Of a stretch of DNA of 64,000 nt, positions 1-11,242 are shown piece by piece. Where the stretch lies: NCBI GenBank assembly GCA_023213315.1, contig JAKCPI010015574.1, positions 62,001-126,000 on the forward strand. Direction: 5' to 3'. Each line of letters begins with the position of its first letter. Position 1 is the first letter of the stretch. Position numbers and translations under genes: made by a program. This DNA comes from Euborellia annulipes. Its lineage: Eukaryota > Arthropoda > Insecta > Dermaptera > Anisolabididae. The notes beneath the pieces were generated by a model. That model did no database searches. It saw nothing but the letters and a program-made list of their open reading frames with translations, and was not told the origin of the DNA.

Positions 1-1526
1 CTTAGGAAGAGAACTTTATAAATTAATATCTGTAGCTTTTAGTTATATTGTTTCGATTCAAATCTATGGATTAGCTTCGATGTTCATATGTTCATTCCAT
101 GTTTCATATGCCAAGAGACTTGGTTCACATTCTAATCTATGAGGAATAAAATATAGATATTATAAACGGATAATACGCCAAAATATTTATTTTTTGGCCG
201 ACAGTCCTTAGATTAAAAAAATGGAATAAAGCATATTTGGAATATATTAACATATTTAAATAAATTGGCCTATGTGTCGGAACAATTTAAAAAAAAATTC
301 ATATAATGCCACAGCTAGTCTAACAAAAAAAAAAGAAAATTTCATCTTCCCTTGAAAATTTTTTCGATTTGTATTTGAAGAGTTTTTTTTTTTTTTTTAG
401 TTTGAGGTTTTTTTTTGACATCGAGTCCAAGTCCATATTTATTGAAAAGAAGCTAGCAAAAAGCTCTTATTAACAAAAAAAAGAATTCTCTAAGTGGAAA
501 AGTTAGGCAAATTCTCATGGTTAGAAACTGCAAATAGTTATTTTATTTTAGTCTTATAGAAATTAGGACATAATATATTCATTGATCAATATACCTACGT
601 ATCTTATCTAAATTTTTACGAAAGTGAGATTCATTAATATCAATTGAGATAGAGGCGTTCAATAATTGTTTTAATTGACTAATTAAAAAAAGATAAAACT
701 TTATGGAGAAAATAAATTATTTTATTTCACATAGAGATTATGAATGAAATTATAAGTCTATAACAATAGAAAGGAAGAGATATGGTTTAAATTTTATCTT
801 AAAATTTTGATAGTTATTCTTGGTAAATAGATTACTTTTTATTTACCATGATGTTTATCTGCAATGTTTTTTTTATTTTACTATTTCGAAAGATTTTTAA
901 GATAATAAGATATTTGCTAATAGCTGTCTGTATTTTATATCAAATTACTTCCGATTCGAATAGATTCAAAAAGATCTTTTTAATTTCTGTGATGAAATCT
1001 CAAGGTGATTATAAAAAAAAAAATTGAAATTGGCATGTAAAGATATATAATGATAGACCTGCGATATAATGTGATTTTTATGTTAACCGGTGTGAAGAAA
1101 AAAATTTTTTTAATTGATGAATGCCAGAAACTAAAATTTTTTAAAGTTACTTCTATTTCCATTTATTTATTTATTTTATTTATTTATAAATGAGAGACGA
1201 TAAAAGGAACGAAAAATTAAAAATTAATTGAAATCAAATGAAGAATTGTATAGGCCTTAGTAATGTAATCTTTTTTTAAGGTTCAATTAATAAAACTTTC
1301 ACAGCGAGTCCTAGACCTTCATTCACGTGAACAACACGTTTGCGAATTCACGGGGGAAAGTACCTTGTAACCTTGCGAATTTATCATCTTTGCTAATTGA
1401 ATACGGAAAGAGATTTCAATGTTAAGTATTCAGGGTTTAAAAAACCTTTCAATCATTTTCAAAATAATAATATGGTAAGTGTATAATAAAGATTATTATC
1501 AGATCGGATTTGGCTTCATTTTTTTA
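1..1526. other. AT-rich, no gene seen
   Basis: Short homopolymer runs only; no coding similarity, RNA gene or organised repeat recognised. Confidence 0.6.
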
Positions 1527-2136
1527 CATTCTCTTACCTCTATATATATGTTATTAATAATATATATAGAGGGAAAGTATTGGATTCATGTCAAAAATTC
1601 GATGTCGAGATTTTGATGGATATACGCGTTTTGAGGACCTCTGAATTCAAAATAGTGGTTTTTGCAACACGGTCTGTCCGTGTTCAATTTAAAGCATGAA
1701 GGAATTGAGCGAGGAGGTTGAAATTTTATTTTTAAGTTAAGCTCCCCCGCAGAGCGTGAAAATAAGCTTTTAAACAAAATCGGTCAGTTTTACTGTAGTT
1801 AGTGATGTAATTTTTCATTTTTTTTCGACTTTCTCAAAATTCTCTTTAACGGTTTTAATTAAAATTTATAAAGTAAATTATTTTTTAGATGCTCTTTAAA
1901 ATATATATTCTCATTTTGTCATTGAAATCTTCTGAAGACCACTTTACTCCTGTATTTCATAGGAAATGCTTACAAAATATAAATATTTTCCCAAACTTAT
2001 AAATTTTACATCTGTATTCAAATGTACCGTACTGTCGGGAACTAAATATATGTAGACAATGTGGTGTGACAAGCACAGTACTCTTGCGGAAGGGTAAGAG
2101 AAAGTTGTGGCTGTGCGACCATCACACCAGATTTTT
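1527..2136 (-). mobile_element. Hairpin-ended element, full-length inverted copy
   Basis: Starts with a palindrome around TCTCTTACCTCTATATATA, continues through GGATTCATGTCAAAAATTCG and the block shared with the copies at 3.5-5.9 kb, and ends in a CACACCAGATTT hairpin. It has no ORF of its own. It lacks the long ACAGAC run of its relatives. Confidence 0.8.
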
Positions 2137-2230
2137 TTATGTAGTTAATTTGTATTATGAATTAATAAATAAAATAAACATAAATTAATGCCAATAATGT
2201 CTTTTATTAATAATAATAACAATCTTGAAA

Positions 2231-2497
2231 CCCGCGGGGCTTGGAGTAGTTGGTAGCGTGTCTACCTTCTATACCAAACGTCGCGGGTTCGGACCCCAGG
2301 CAGTCCGATGATTTTATTTAACCCATTTGGATACCAAATGGCTTAAATAAGAATGCCTGGACCCACAATAAATATATTAATATATAACGGATATCGTAAA
2401 AGTCTTAAATGACCTAAGTTGCCGAAAAGACCGTGTGAATGAGTGTGTGAATATGAGTGTGAATGAGAAAAAAGTGTAAATGTTAAAAAAAAAAAAA
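2231..2497 (+). mobile_element. tRNA-derived SINE (family A)
   Basis: The head looks like a tRNA gene, with an A-box-like GTAGTTGGTAGCGTG and a B-box-like GGGTTCGGACCCC. A body follows with GGATACCAAATGGCTTAAAT, then TTGCCGAAAAGACCGTGTGA, a TGTGAATG-rich stretch and an A-tail. Related copies lie at 6760, 12731, 13362, 23334 and 63363. Confidence 0.85.
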
Positions 2498-2624
2498 CAA
2501 TCGTTAAAGCTTAAATCATTTAATTGATTAGTAATTTTCCTCGACTTCATTTTGTAAATAATAAACACACAGCATATCAAAGTAATTGAAAATTGAAAAA
2601 ATATATTCTAAGACTTAGTTTCGT

Positions 2625-2770
2625 TTTTTTTTTTTTTTATTTAATGTCTTTTTCGACATCGAAGGCCATTAATGTTATTCATGGAGTAGAGGTGTTAATA
2701 AATGAAATGTCAATATTGATAACCAATGGGGAGTGAGTTCGGACCCGAGGCCCCCGTCCCTATTTATTTA
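2625..2770 (-). repeat. SINE family B fragment
   Basis: Reads TTTTTCGACATCGAAGGCCA and later TCGGACCCGAGGC with CCCTATTTATTT, matching the 51.3 kb copy. Partly rearranged. Confidence 0.5.
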
Positions 2771-3496
2771 AATTGATTTGTAGCATCGTTTGCATTTTGT
2801 AATTTGGAAATCCTTGTAGGTTTTCATAAAAAAAAAAAAATGTGATGAGAATATTGCTATTTAGAATGAGTCAGGAAGTATACTGTGTGAATTTTAATAT
2901 GCAAATATTTAAGTTAAAAAGAGGGCATTGTCCTTTGCAAGTTTTAGATTTTTTTATTTAATTTAAAAAATAAGAATATTCAGTGTTTATCACTTAAAAG
3001 AGAGGTAAAGCTTTTCCTTTATGTTTTAAGAGTCAGTGATGAATATCAAATTTTTGTATGCTCTTATGCCGATAGACTTTTTTTTATTAAGGGCTGGACT
3101 ATTCCCTATATACCTTTAAAGTAAATATACAATATACAAATAAGAGTGTATAAAAAATCAATAATATGAATAATATTTTTTTAAAGTCATATATCGACAT
3201 ATATAGAAGTAAGAGAAAGTAAAAAAAGAATGAATAATATGACAAAATGTTCGTTCAGAGTGGCTATTGCTGATTATATGTTAAGGTTTTTGAGTTAAGG
3301 AAGAGAATACTGAAAAACTTAAAAAATATATGCTATTTTCAGAAATTACACAAAAAGACCGTAAAGATTTGTAAACTTTTCAATTTTTCCTATGCCACGT
3401 ATAAATTAATGGAATTGTATTGTGTGATAAGCTTTTCAGTTATCTATTTGAAAATAAATTTTATTTTTTTGACTTTAATAAGATAATATTTTGTAA
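2771..3496. other. AT-rich spacer, no gene seen
   Basis: No recognised feature. A fragment of the hairpin-ended family (ATATATAGAAGTAAGAGAAAGT) lies near 3200. Confidence 0.5.
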
Positions 3497-4171
3497 AAAA
3501 ATCTGGTGTGACTGGCGCAAAGCACACAACTTTCTCTTACCTTCGTTAATCGAAAGTTGTGTTCTGTGCTTGTCACACCAGATTTTTTGTGTCGACATAT
3601 ATTTAGTTTCCGACAGTAGGGTACAATTGAATTCAAGATGTAAAATTTATAAGTATGGGAAAATATTTATATTTTGTTACCATGGCAACCATTTCTCCTA
3701 TCTTTTCTATGGAGTACAAGAGTAAAGTGGTCTTCAGAAGATTTCAATCACAAAATAAGAATATACATTTTAAAGAGAATCTAAAAAATAATTGATTTTT
3801 GAATTTTAAAAAAATCGTTGGAGCGAATTTTGAGAAAATCGAAAAAAACTGAAAAAGTGCATCAGTAAAGTACTAGTACTCTTTAGTCGATTTTGTTCAA
3901 AAGCTTCGTGTCACGTCCCATGGGGGTGCCTAACTTAAATATAAAATTTCAACCTCCTAGCTCTTTTCGTTCTTGAGATATTTTGTTCACATACACACAG
4001 ACACACAGACAGACACACAGACAGACCATGTCGCGAAAACCACTTTTTTGGATTCAGGGGACCTCAAAACGTGTATATCCAACAAAATCTCGACATCGAA
4101 TTTTTGACATGAATCCAATACTTTCTCTCTCTATATATATTAACATATATATAGAGGTAAGAGAAAGTAAA
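3497..4171 (+). mobile_element. Hairpin-ended element, full copy 2
   Basis: The left hairpin runs from AATCTGGTGTGACTGGCGC to CTTGTCACACCAGATTTTTT, with TTTCTCTTACCTTCG in its loop. The body contains TTTCCGACAGTAGGGTACAA and AAGTGGTCTTCAGAAG, then a CACAGACAGACA run and CATGTCGCGAAAACCAC. The right-end palindrome finishes AGAGGTAAGAGAAAGTA. Open frames read through it are not shared between copies. It is very close to the next copy. Confidence 0.85.
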
Positions 4172-4408
4172 AAAAGAGAGGGGACTTGCAAAACAATAGA
4201 CCAAAATCATTTAAGTCAAGCAATGTCAAGCACGGTTGAACCTCGAGGGGGTGAGCGGGGATCTGCGTTTGGAACGTTCCCCAATAGCTTTCATAATATA
4301 TTATAATTTAAATATTTAAATATAAGCTTATAAATAACACTACTACACAATACTATACAATAAACCCCTAAATGGCCCCAACTGTAGAGAAGGGAAAAAA
4401 AATTGTAA

Positions 4409-5094
4409 AAAAAATCTGGTGTGACTGGCGCACAGCACACAACTTTCTCTTACCTTCGGTAATCGAAAGTTGTGTACTGTGCTTGTCACACCAGATTTTT
4501 GTGTCGACATGTATTTAGTTTCCGACAGTAGGGTACAATTGAATTCAAGATGTAAAATTTATAAGTATGGGAAAATATTTATATTTTGATACCATGGCAA
4601 CCATTTCTCCTATCTTTTCTATGGAGTACAAGAGTAAAGTGGTCTTCAGAAGATTTCAATCACAAAATGAGAATATACATTTTATAGAGAATCTAAAAAA
4701 TAATTGATTTTTGAATTTAAAAAAAAATCGTTGGAGCAAATTTAGAGAAAATCGAAAAAAACTGAAAAAGTGCATCAGTAAAGTACTAGTACTCTTTGGC
4801 TGATTTTGTTCAAAAGCTTCGTGTCACGTCCCAGGGGGTGCCTAACTTAAATATAAAATTTCAACTTCCTAGCTCTTTTCGTTCTTGAGATATTTTGTTC
4901 ACAGACACACAGACACACACACAGACAGACACACACACAGACACACAGACAGACCATGTCGCGAAAACCACTTTTTTGGATTCAGGGGACCTCAAAACGT
5001 GAAGATCCATCAAAATCTCGACATCGAATTTTTGACATGAATCCAATACTTTCTCTCTCTATATATTAACATATATATAGAGGTACGAGAAAGT
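4409..5094 (+). mobile_element. Hairpin-ended element, full copy 3
   Basis: Same order of parts as the 3497 copy and nearly identical to it (a few percent difference by eye), with a longer ACAC/ACAG run at about 4900-4955. Recent amplification is likely. Confidence 0.85.
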
Positions 5095-5130
5095 AAAAAA
5101 TCATTATTAAGGTGGTTAGAGCGAAAAATA

Positions 5131-5910
5131 TAAAAAATCTGGTGTAACAAGCACAGCACACAACTTTCTCTTGGACAAGAAAGAAATCTTTTCAGTTTGA
5201 CATTGAAACCCAATTTCTATTTAAATTTATTTATTGTAACCATGATTTTCCAAAAAAAAAATCTGGGGTAACTCACCGCACAGCACACAAATTTCTCTTA
5301 TCTTCGTTAATCAAAAGTTGTGTTCTGTGCTTGTCACACCAGATTTTTTGTGTCGACATATATTTAGTTTCCGACAGTACGGTACATTCGAGAGATGTAA
5401 CATGGGAAAATATTTATATTTTGTTTCCATAGCAACCATTTCTCCTATCTTTCCTATGAAGTACAAGAGTAAAGTGGTCTTCAGAAGAATTCGAATGGCA
5501 AAATGAGAATATACATTTTAAAGAGCATCTAAAAAATAATTGTTTTTTGAATTTTAAACAAAATCTTTGGAGCGAATTTTGAGAAAATCAAAAAAAAAAA
5601 AAAAAAACTGAAAAAGTAAATCAGTATAGCACTAGTACTCTTTGGCCGATTTCAAAAGATGATTTTTAAAGTTACTTCTCAGGTGGGCGACTAACTTAAA
5701 TATAAAATTTCGATCACCTAGCCCTTTTCGTTCTTAAGATATTTTGTTCACAGACACACAGACCATGTCGCGAAAACCACTTTTTTGGACACAGGGGACC
5801 TCAAAACGTGTATATTCATCAAAACTCTCGATATTGAATTTTTGACAAGAATCCAATACTTATATATATATATATATATATATATCAACATATATAGGTA
5901 AGAGAAAATA
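5131..5910 (+). mobile_element. Hairpin-ended element, copy 4, with a left-end fragment
   Basis: A partial left hairpin (5131-5180) is followed at 5258 by a further copy that is more diverged, with a shortened mid-section and an expanded (TA)n right hairpin at 5862-5885. Confidence 0.75.
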
Positions 5911-6759
5911 AAAATTTCCAATAATATATTTATTAGTTTTTAATATGATCTTTGTCACTGAGGATTAAATCTGTCCCAATCTCTTCTGAGAATGTTAAAA
6001 TTCGAAATCGATCCAATACAATGAAAGTATAACCTATTTAAAAGATTTGGTTTGAATTATTTTTCACGATTAATCTTCTCATGAAAGTAATTTATTTTTA
6101 AATATTATAAAGACAAAGTATCGAACAACAATGTAAAAAGAATACTGCTGTAAAACAAGTTGCGTTTACTGTTAGAGAGGCGACCAAATTCAAGGTAAGT
6201 CTGTAACAGTACTCAAGAAGGACAGATTCTCTGACACCACCTGACCACACCTCTGCCGGCTCTCATGTTTTTGCCCTTACATGACATAACTGAGAACACT
6301 TTCTCTATGATTGCTACACCTACAGATTTTTTTTTTTGTTATTTATTTTCTATTCTATTATCATAAAAAAAGTTTTAATGCATCCTTGAACTTATCGTAT
6401 TTGCACTCGTTCTTTCTCTTTCCCCTCTTTCGATATATTAATTTAATTAACTTTTACATGATAGTACTCAGTGTTAATTTGTTTTCATTTTCGCATGAAA
6501 AAAATTAAATCGCATTTAATGCTAAAAGCTAAGCAATCCTGTTTGAAACTCGTTTGAAATATCATCCAAAAAATAAAAAAAATAAAAAAATAATAAACCT
6601 TGACAAGTTTCACCTTTGGTAAATGTACTACACTAAGGTCAAAAATTGGATTTGATTTTTAATCCAGAAATATATTTAATATGAAATCGTTTGAATATAA
6701 ATCACCTCATTAATGATTTTTTTAATCAAATATTATGAATCTATTTCACGGTTTTGTTT
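5911..6759. other. AT-rich spacer, no gene seen
   Basis: Nothing recognised beyond short A and T runs. Confidence 0.5.
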
Positions 6760-7025
6760 TTGGGGGTTTTTTTTGGTTTAAACATTCACACTTTTTTCTC
6801 ATTCACACTCACATTCACACAGTCTTTTCGGCAACTTAGGCCATTTAAGACTTTAAACGATATCCGTTAATGATTATTATACATATTAGGGGTCCAGGCA
6901 TTCTTATTTAAGTCATTTAGTATCCAAATGGCTTAAATAAAATCATCGGGGTGCCTGGGGGTCCGAACCCGCGACTTTTGGTATACGAGGTTAGCACGCT
7001 AACCTCTACACCAAACCCCGAGGGC
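6760..7025 (-). mobile_element. SINE family A, inverted copy
   Basis: Reverse of the family A consensus: T-rich tail, CACACAGTCTTTTCGGCAAC, the CCAAATGGCTTAAATAAAAT body, and a head ending CTACACCAAACCCCGAGGGC. Confidence 0.85.
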
Positions 7026-8419
7026 ACGGTTTTGTTTATAAATGCGATAAATAATTCATTTTTATTGTATAATTAATGGATCTAATATTTATCAGTTATA
7101 AACGGGTAATATTTCTAATTAAAATACTTTGAAAAATTTGATGTAGACTAATCAAAAATAATTGCAAATTTTTTAGTTAAAGTAAATGAGTTTTAGCAAA
7201 AGCTAGAAGCCACGTAGAAGGCTGATGCAAAAACAAACATGCGGCATTCTTTCTTATTCTACAAAGAAGAGATTCTGTTTTGGCCTGGTCCCTAATTTGT
7301 CCAGAATCCCTAAGGACCCAAAGAGGGGAGAATAAGAAGCCAGTTTCAAGGTCTGCGGACATCTTATCAAATTTCCGCTCCATTCGGACATGAAAAAAGA
7401 CATCTCATTGTTTTAGTTTTGTTTGTATATAGTAAAAACAATTTTTTTTAATTTTCAAATAAATATTTAGATATCAGCAATAATCGGTCAATAATAGAGA
7501 TCAGTCTGATGAATATATAATCGATGATTTAAATATTTTCAAATTTCTCATTCTCTATTTTCTAGAGATTATATAATAAATTTTTCTAGTTGAGAGGATT
7601 ATGCCTTTTGAAAAGTTTCCGGTCCTGATTTCACCTTCTGTTACAAAATAAATCAAATTCTTATCAAAGCCATTTCTAATTAATATAGGCTGAGAAATAA
7701 ATTAAGAAAAAATACATTTTTTTTATTGGTCTAGCTGAATAAATGAGTTCATTGTTTATCAAATGAAGTAATTCCATTCGATTTTTACACAAACCGATAA
7801 ATATGTAGTCATATAAATTGGATGTATAATTCATAATTAATCTAATAATTGTCTGTCATAGCAATCTTGTTAGTAAGCACTTTATCCATTTATTTTGCTT
7901 TTTTTTAAGTAAAATAAATAAAAATAAGATAAAACTTTGATAAATTACAAAAGTAATACGTATCAGAAATTCATTTTCATTTCGAATGGCCTTAGACAAA
8001 TGTCCATTTGGCCTGCTTTCAATATCAGAAATTTGTTTTGAACAAATTCTATTATCATAATCTGAACTATTCAAAAATTGATCACCAATTAAAAAATATT
8101 TTAAATAAAAATAGCTTCACTCTAAAGCCGAGAGGTTATGATTTTCGGATTCCTAGCCATCTGGATAAAAACTGATATGAGTGGAATTTTTATACATAAA
8201 GAAATATTTTCATTGACTTATATTTAACATTTTTGTGAGTATGTTTATTTGTTAGTGGGCCAAACATCTCATAGGCCCCTGGAAATCGAACCCGGGATAT
8301 CTAGCCTATCTGAGAAATTGTTGTCTTTCCCATAAAAAATGTCAAATACTACTATGACTTGTCAAGTTAAAGTATTTATTGAATATTAATCTTAAGATCT
8401 CTAAAAATAGAACAAAAAA
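7026..8419. other. Spacer with one GC-richer patch
   Basis: 7177-7385 is noticeably less AT-rich and holds a 68-codon minus-strand frame with no recognised similarity. The rest is AT-rich without features. Confidence 0.4.
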
Positions 8420-8765
8420 GGTGACTCTGTGTGGTGGGGTGAAGAGTGACATAAAGGGCTCAGAAGAAATTGGCCCTATTAGCTCGGGTAACTCGTGGTC
8501 GCCATCCACGTACTCACCAGACGTGAGCCCCTGAGTTTACCATGTTTAGTATCTCAGTCATTAGTGTCAGTACTGACACGTAGCGGTTACTCTGAGGAGT
8601 AACTTTCATGGGAATAATACTGAGGTGGGTTCCTGTTTCCCTTCCTAGAGAGTAGGCATCTCAAATAGAGATGTCATGAGGTGGGATTGAACTCGAATTG
8701 TCTTCAACTCAGGAAAAGCTTAACTGCTTTATCCCCTCGGTTAATCGCCTCCTCTTTTAGTCGAT
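8420..8765 (+). repeat. Dispersed repeat with CGTGGTCGCCATCCACGTA core
   Basis: The core (8500-8530) and the following CAGACGTGAGCCCCTGAG recur at 40905-40962 and, more diverged, at 45785-45842. Flanks differ. A GGGATTGAACTC B-box-like site near 8680 suggests a tRNA-derived SINE. Confidence 0.5.
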
Positions 8766-9410
8766 ATAAATAGGTAAATTTAAAAAAAAATCTCATTTTA
8801 ATTTGTCTGTCTAGCCGATTGACATTAGGCTATCTGATGAAATTGTTGAGATAGGGTGAATTTAAAATATTATGTTTTGAGTGAGCTGAAGTTATTAGAA
8901 ATTCGAAAATTCGAAGCTCAGCTTCCAGATTTTTTAACTTCAAAAGTGACATCAAAATGATGAATTAATTTCGAAAGAGCATGAAGATAATGTGATCTCA
9001 AGTGTCAAGGAAGAAGGAAATGTGGCATGGACCTTGAAATCCGCTAATCCAAAGAAAGTTCAAATAATTCCTCAACACGCCCTTATTTCTATGTATAATA
9101 ATATTTAATCAATGATAACAAGTGAATGATTTGTTGTTGTGAGAGGTCGTGAGTGAAAGTAAAACTATAAACATTCGAAACGGCCGCCTTCTTTTTATAT
9201 TTTAGGAATCAATCTGATAGGTTATTGTTACTGTTATTTTGAATAGAATGCTATGAAAAGACATTTGACACTTGTCAAAGTATGAGATGAGCTGGGATCG
9301 GAGTTTCGTCACCCCTCCCGGCGAGGGCATCGATCGCACGGAAAGTGACAGTAGCTAAACATGATAGCATAAGGTTGTGTCTAAATTATGTTGTATAGCT
9401 GAAGACTTAC
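8766..9410. other. Spacer before the GPCR relic, no gene seen
   Basis: A GC-richer patch at 9290-9345 contains GGCGAGGGCATCGATCGCAC; function unknown. No further receptor exon recognised. Confidence 0.4.
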
Positions 9411-9610
9411 CGCACATGTTGTCAGTGCCACGTAGCCCAGGACGAAAAGTAAATCAGCCACTGCAAGTAGTCAACGGACGGGGCTCTTGTGAACTTGCTG
9501 AGGTCTGGCCAGCTGTTTAATACTCTTACGGCCAGGCCGTCCATTGAAGCGAACGTTTTCAGTAAACCAAGGGCATGGAAGGAGGTAACGTAACCACACC
9601 CAGATGCCAT
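9411..9610 (-). pseudogene. GPCR-like TM1-TM2 exon with a frameshift
   Basis: Just before a perfect donor (GTAAGT at 9405-9410), the last 20 codons read LLAVADLLFVLGYVALTTCA. This is the TM2 signature of class A G protein-coupled receptors and resembles the neuropeptide (allatostatin/galanin) type. An in-frame TGA lies just upstream (9471-9473). In the neighbouring frame the upstream sequence reads GLAVRVLNSWPDLSKFTRAP then SVDYL, with the spacing expected between TM1 and TM2. A single-base shift near 9465-9470 therefore breaks the exon, or the sequence has an error. Its 5' side runs into a hAT repeat near 9673. No other receptor exons were found downstream, so it is probably a relic. Confidence 0.4.
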
Positions 9611-9672
9611 CTTGTGACTAGCGTTATAACTCCGACAACCGCTATCTTTGAAATGAATTAGTTGAGTTATAG

Positions 9673-9760
9673 AAGCGTTTTCCAAACTGGGAGGCGCGGA
9701 CTATTCTTAGGGGAGTCGCGAATATTAGCCACAGTGAGCAATTTTCTAAATGACTGCAAA
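9673..9760 (-). mobile_element. hAT-type MITE fragment
   Basis: Reads GCGTTTTCCAAACTGGGAGG with GCGCGGACTA and GAATATTAGCCACAGTGAGC, matching the left end of the element at 62206. Truncated. Confidence 0.6.
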
Positions 9761-9952
9761 AGTTTTATAAATAAACAATATAATAGAGTGTATCAATAAA
9801 TTTTTTTGCAATAAAAATTTTTGCATTTCTATTATTTTATAAAAGGAGGGGGGGGGGTGAGGGTGAGACGTTAAAATGAAAATCTGATTTTTGAGATTAA
9901 AAAATTATACCTTGTGGGGTTTTCAATTTATTTTCATCTTGCATTTTCATTA

Positions 9953-10217
9953 GTGGCGGATCCAGGAGAGTTTCTTGGGGGAGGGGGTAATCTGCTGTAA
10001 CACACAGCACACAATTTTTTCTTATTTTCGGTAATTTAAAGATGCATTCTGTACTTGTTTACCAGAAAATATACAAATCATAATTTTAAGTATTAATTTT
10101 TTAAATTTTATATTAAAAATAAAATTTTTTCCCAAAACAAATATTTTTCTCAAATCTCGGGAGAGGGGGATGGGGTAATTACCCCCCTTTATCCCCCCCC
10201 TCTTGTATCCGCCCTTG
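9953..10217. mobile_element. MITE with GTGGCGGATCC ends and G/C runs
   Basis: Left end GTGGCGGATCCAGG with a G run; right end a C run then CTTGTATCCGCCCTTG, so the ends are inverted repeats. The interior carries a degenerate left hairpin of the hairpin-ended family (CACACAGCACACAATTT). Sister copy at 31926-32177; fragments near 26598 and 56954. Confidence 0.7.
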
Positions 10218-10261
10218 AGAAGAAGACGGTCACATCCACAGAAAAGTTTAAGAAAATAAAC

Positions 10262-10432
10262 AGAATTCGGCCCGAAAATTCTTTAATTCTTTATTACAAC
10301 AGTTTCGGGGACCATGCAAAAAGAAATATGTTGAATTGTTGTATTTGATTTGGTCCTGAGGATGGGTGATGCATGTCCTCGAAACTGTAGACATAAAGAA
10401 ATAAAAATTTTTGTTTTAGCTGGATTCATTCT
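10262..10432. repeat. Fold-back with hammerhead-like motif
   Basis: Imperfect inverted arms around CAGTTTCGGGGACCATG and GTCCTCGAAACTGTAG, with CTGAGGA at 10356-10362 and GAAAC at 10381-10385. Confidence 0.55.
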
Positions 10433-10477
10433 ATTTTCTTCATCTTTTCTGAAATTTCATATTTATATAAGAACCAG

Positions 10478-10765
10478 CGGCGTAACTAGCCTTTGAGGAC
10501 GGAGGGGGGCGAAGCTCAACTGGGGCGCCGTTTTTCGTTTGACCTTTTTTTTTTTTTTTTTTAGCATTCGAATCTTGTTTGGGCTTTTTTTTGTAATTTT
10601 TCTCAGGATTTGTGATATGAAATGAATTTATTATGAAATTTCAAAAAAAAAAAAGCCGGAGAATTTGGTAAAAAGCGGATGCGCGAGGGGCGCCAAAAGC
10701 TTGATGTGCCTGGGACGGGGGAGGGGGCGAGCGCCCGCCTTCACCCCCACCTGGATACGCTACTG
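10478..10765. mobile_element. MITE with GCGGCGTAACTAGCC ends
   Basis: Left end CAGCGGCGTAACTAGCC followed by a G-rich run; right end CCTGGATACGCTACTG. The ends are roughly inverted. GC-rich at both sides, T-rich in the middle. Confidence 0.5.
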
Positions 10766-11242
10766 ATAAGAACGGAAATAACATCTTAGTTTTTGTGGTA
10801 AGATTAAATTAGAAAATAACCAGCAGCCTCTTTTCCTCTCTCACCACTTACAATTTCATGACGATGGTGAAATATTTACAAAAAATTGAAGTATTGCGAA
10901 AGGAAAAGAGGCTGGTTTTTGTCTGTTTATCTTCCTACGACATCCACATAAATTTATCTTAGTATAAAGATTAATCTCTATTCATTCATCAATCAAATTA
11001 AATGAAGGCGTTTTGGATGAGATTTTTTTTAATATCAACTATGGATTAAATTATTTGTAAATAAATCCTTATACTAATTCTATAGTGGATCGATCAATAA
11101 TTTTTTTGTTTCATAATGATATTTCTCATTATCAGATAACTTATATCTCGTTCTCCAATCAAACAGATTATTATTATTAATATTAGATTGTATGTCTGTT
11201 AAATTTCAAATTACAACTTTCTGCCAAATTTGTTCTTTAGAT

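Noticed and set aside
2231..2330. A functional tRNA gene
   Set aside because: A- and B-box-like sites are present, but the same head recurs at six sites joined to a common body and A-tail, and the cloverleaf is poor, so it is a SINE.
3983..4306. 107-codon plus-strand frame starting in the CACAGAC run
   Set aside because: It reads through a hairpin-ended element, and the frame is not conserved in sister copies.
4861..5046. Minus-strand frame encoding a Ser/Val/Cys repeat
   Set aside because: Translation of the ACAC/ACAG microsatellite within a repeat.
9422..9685. 87-codon minus-strand frame taken as a complete small protein
   Set aside because: Its 3' part is out of frame with the GPCR TM2 signature that runs into the splice donor; it is better explained as one side of a frameshifted exon.
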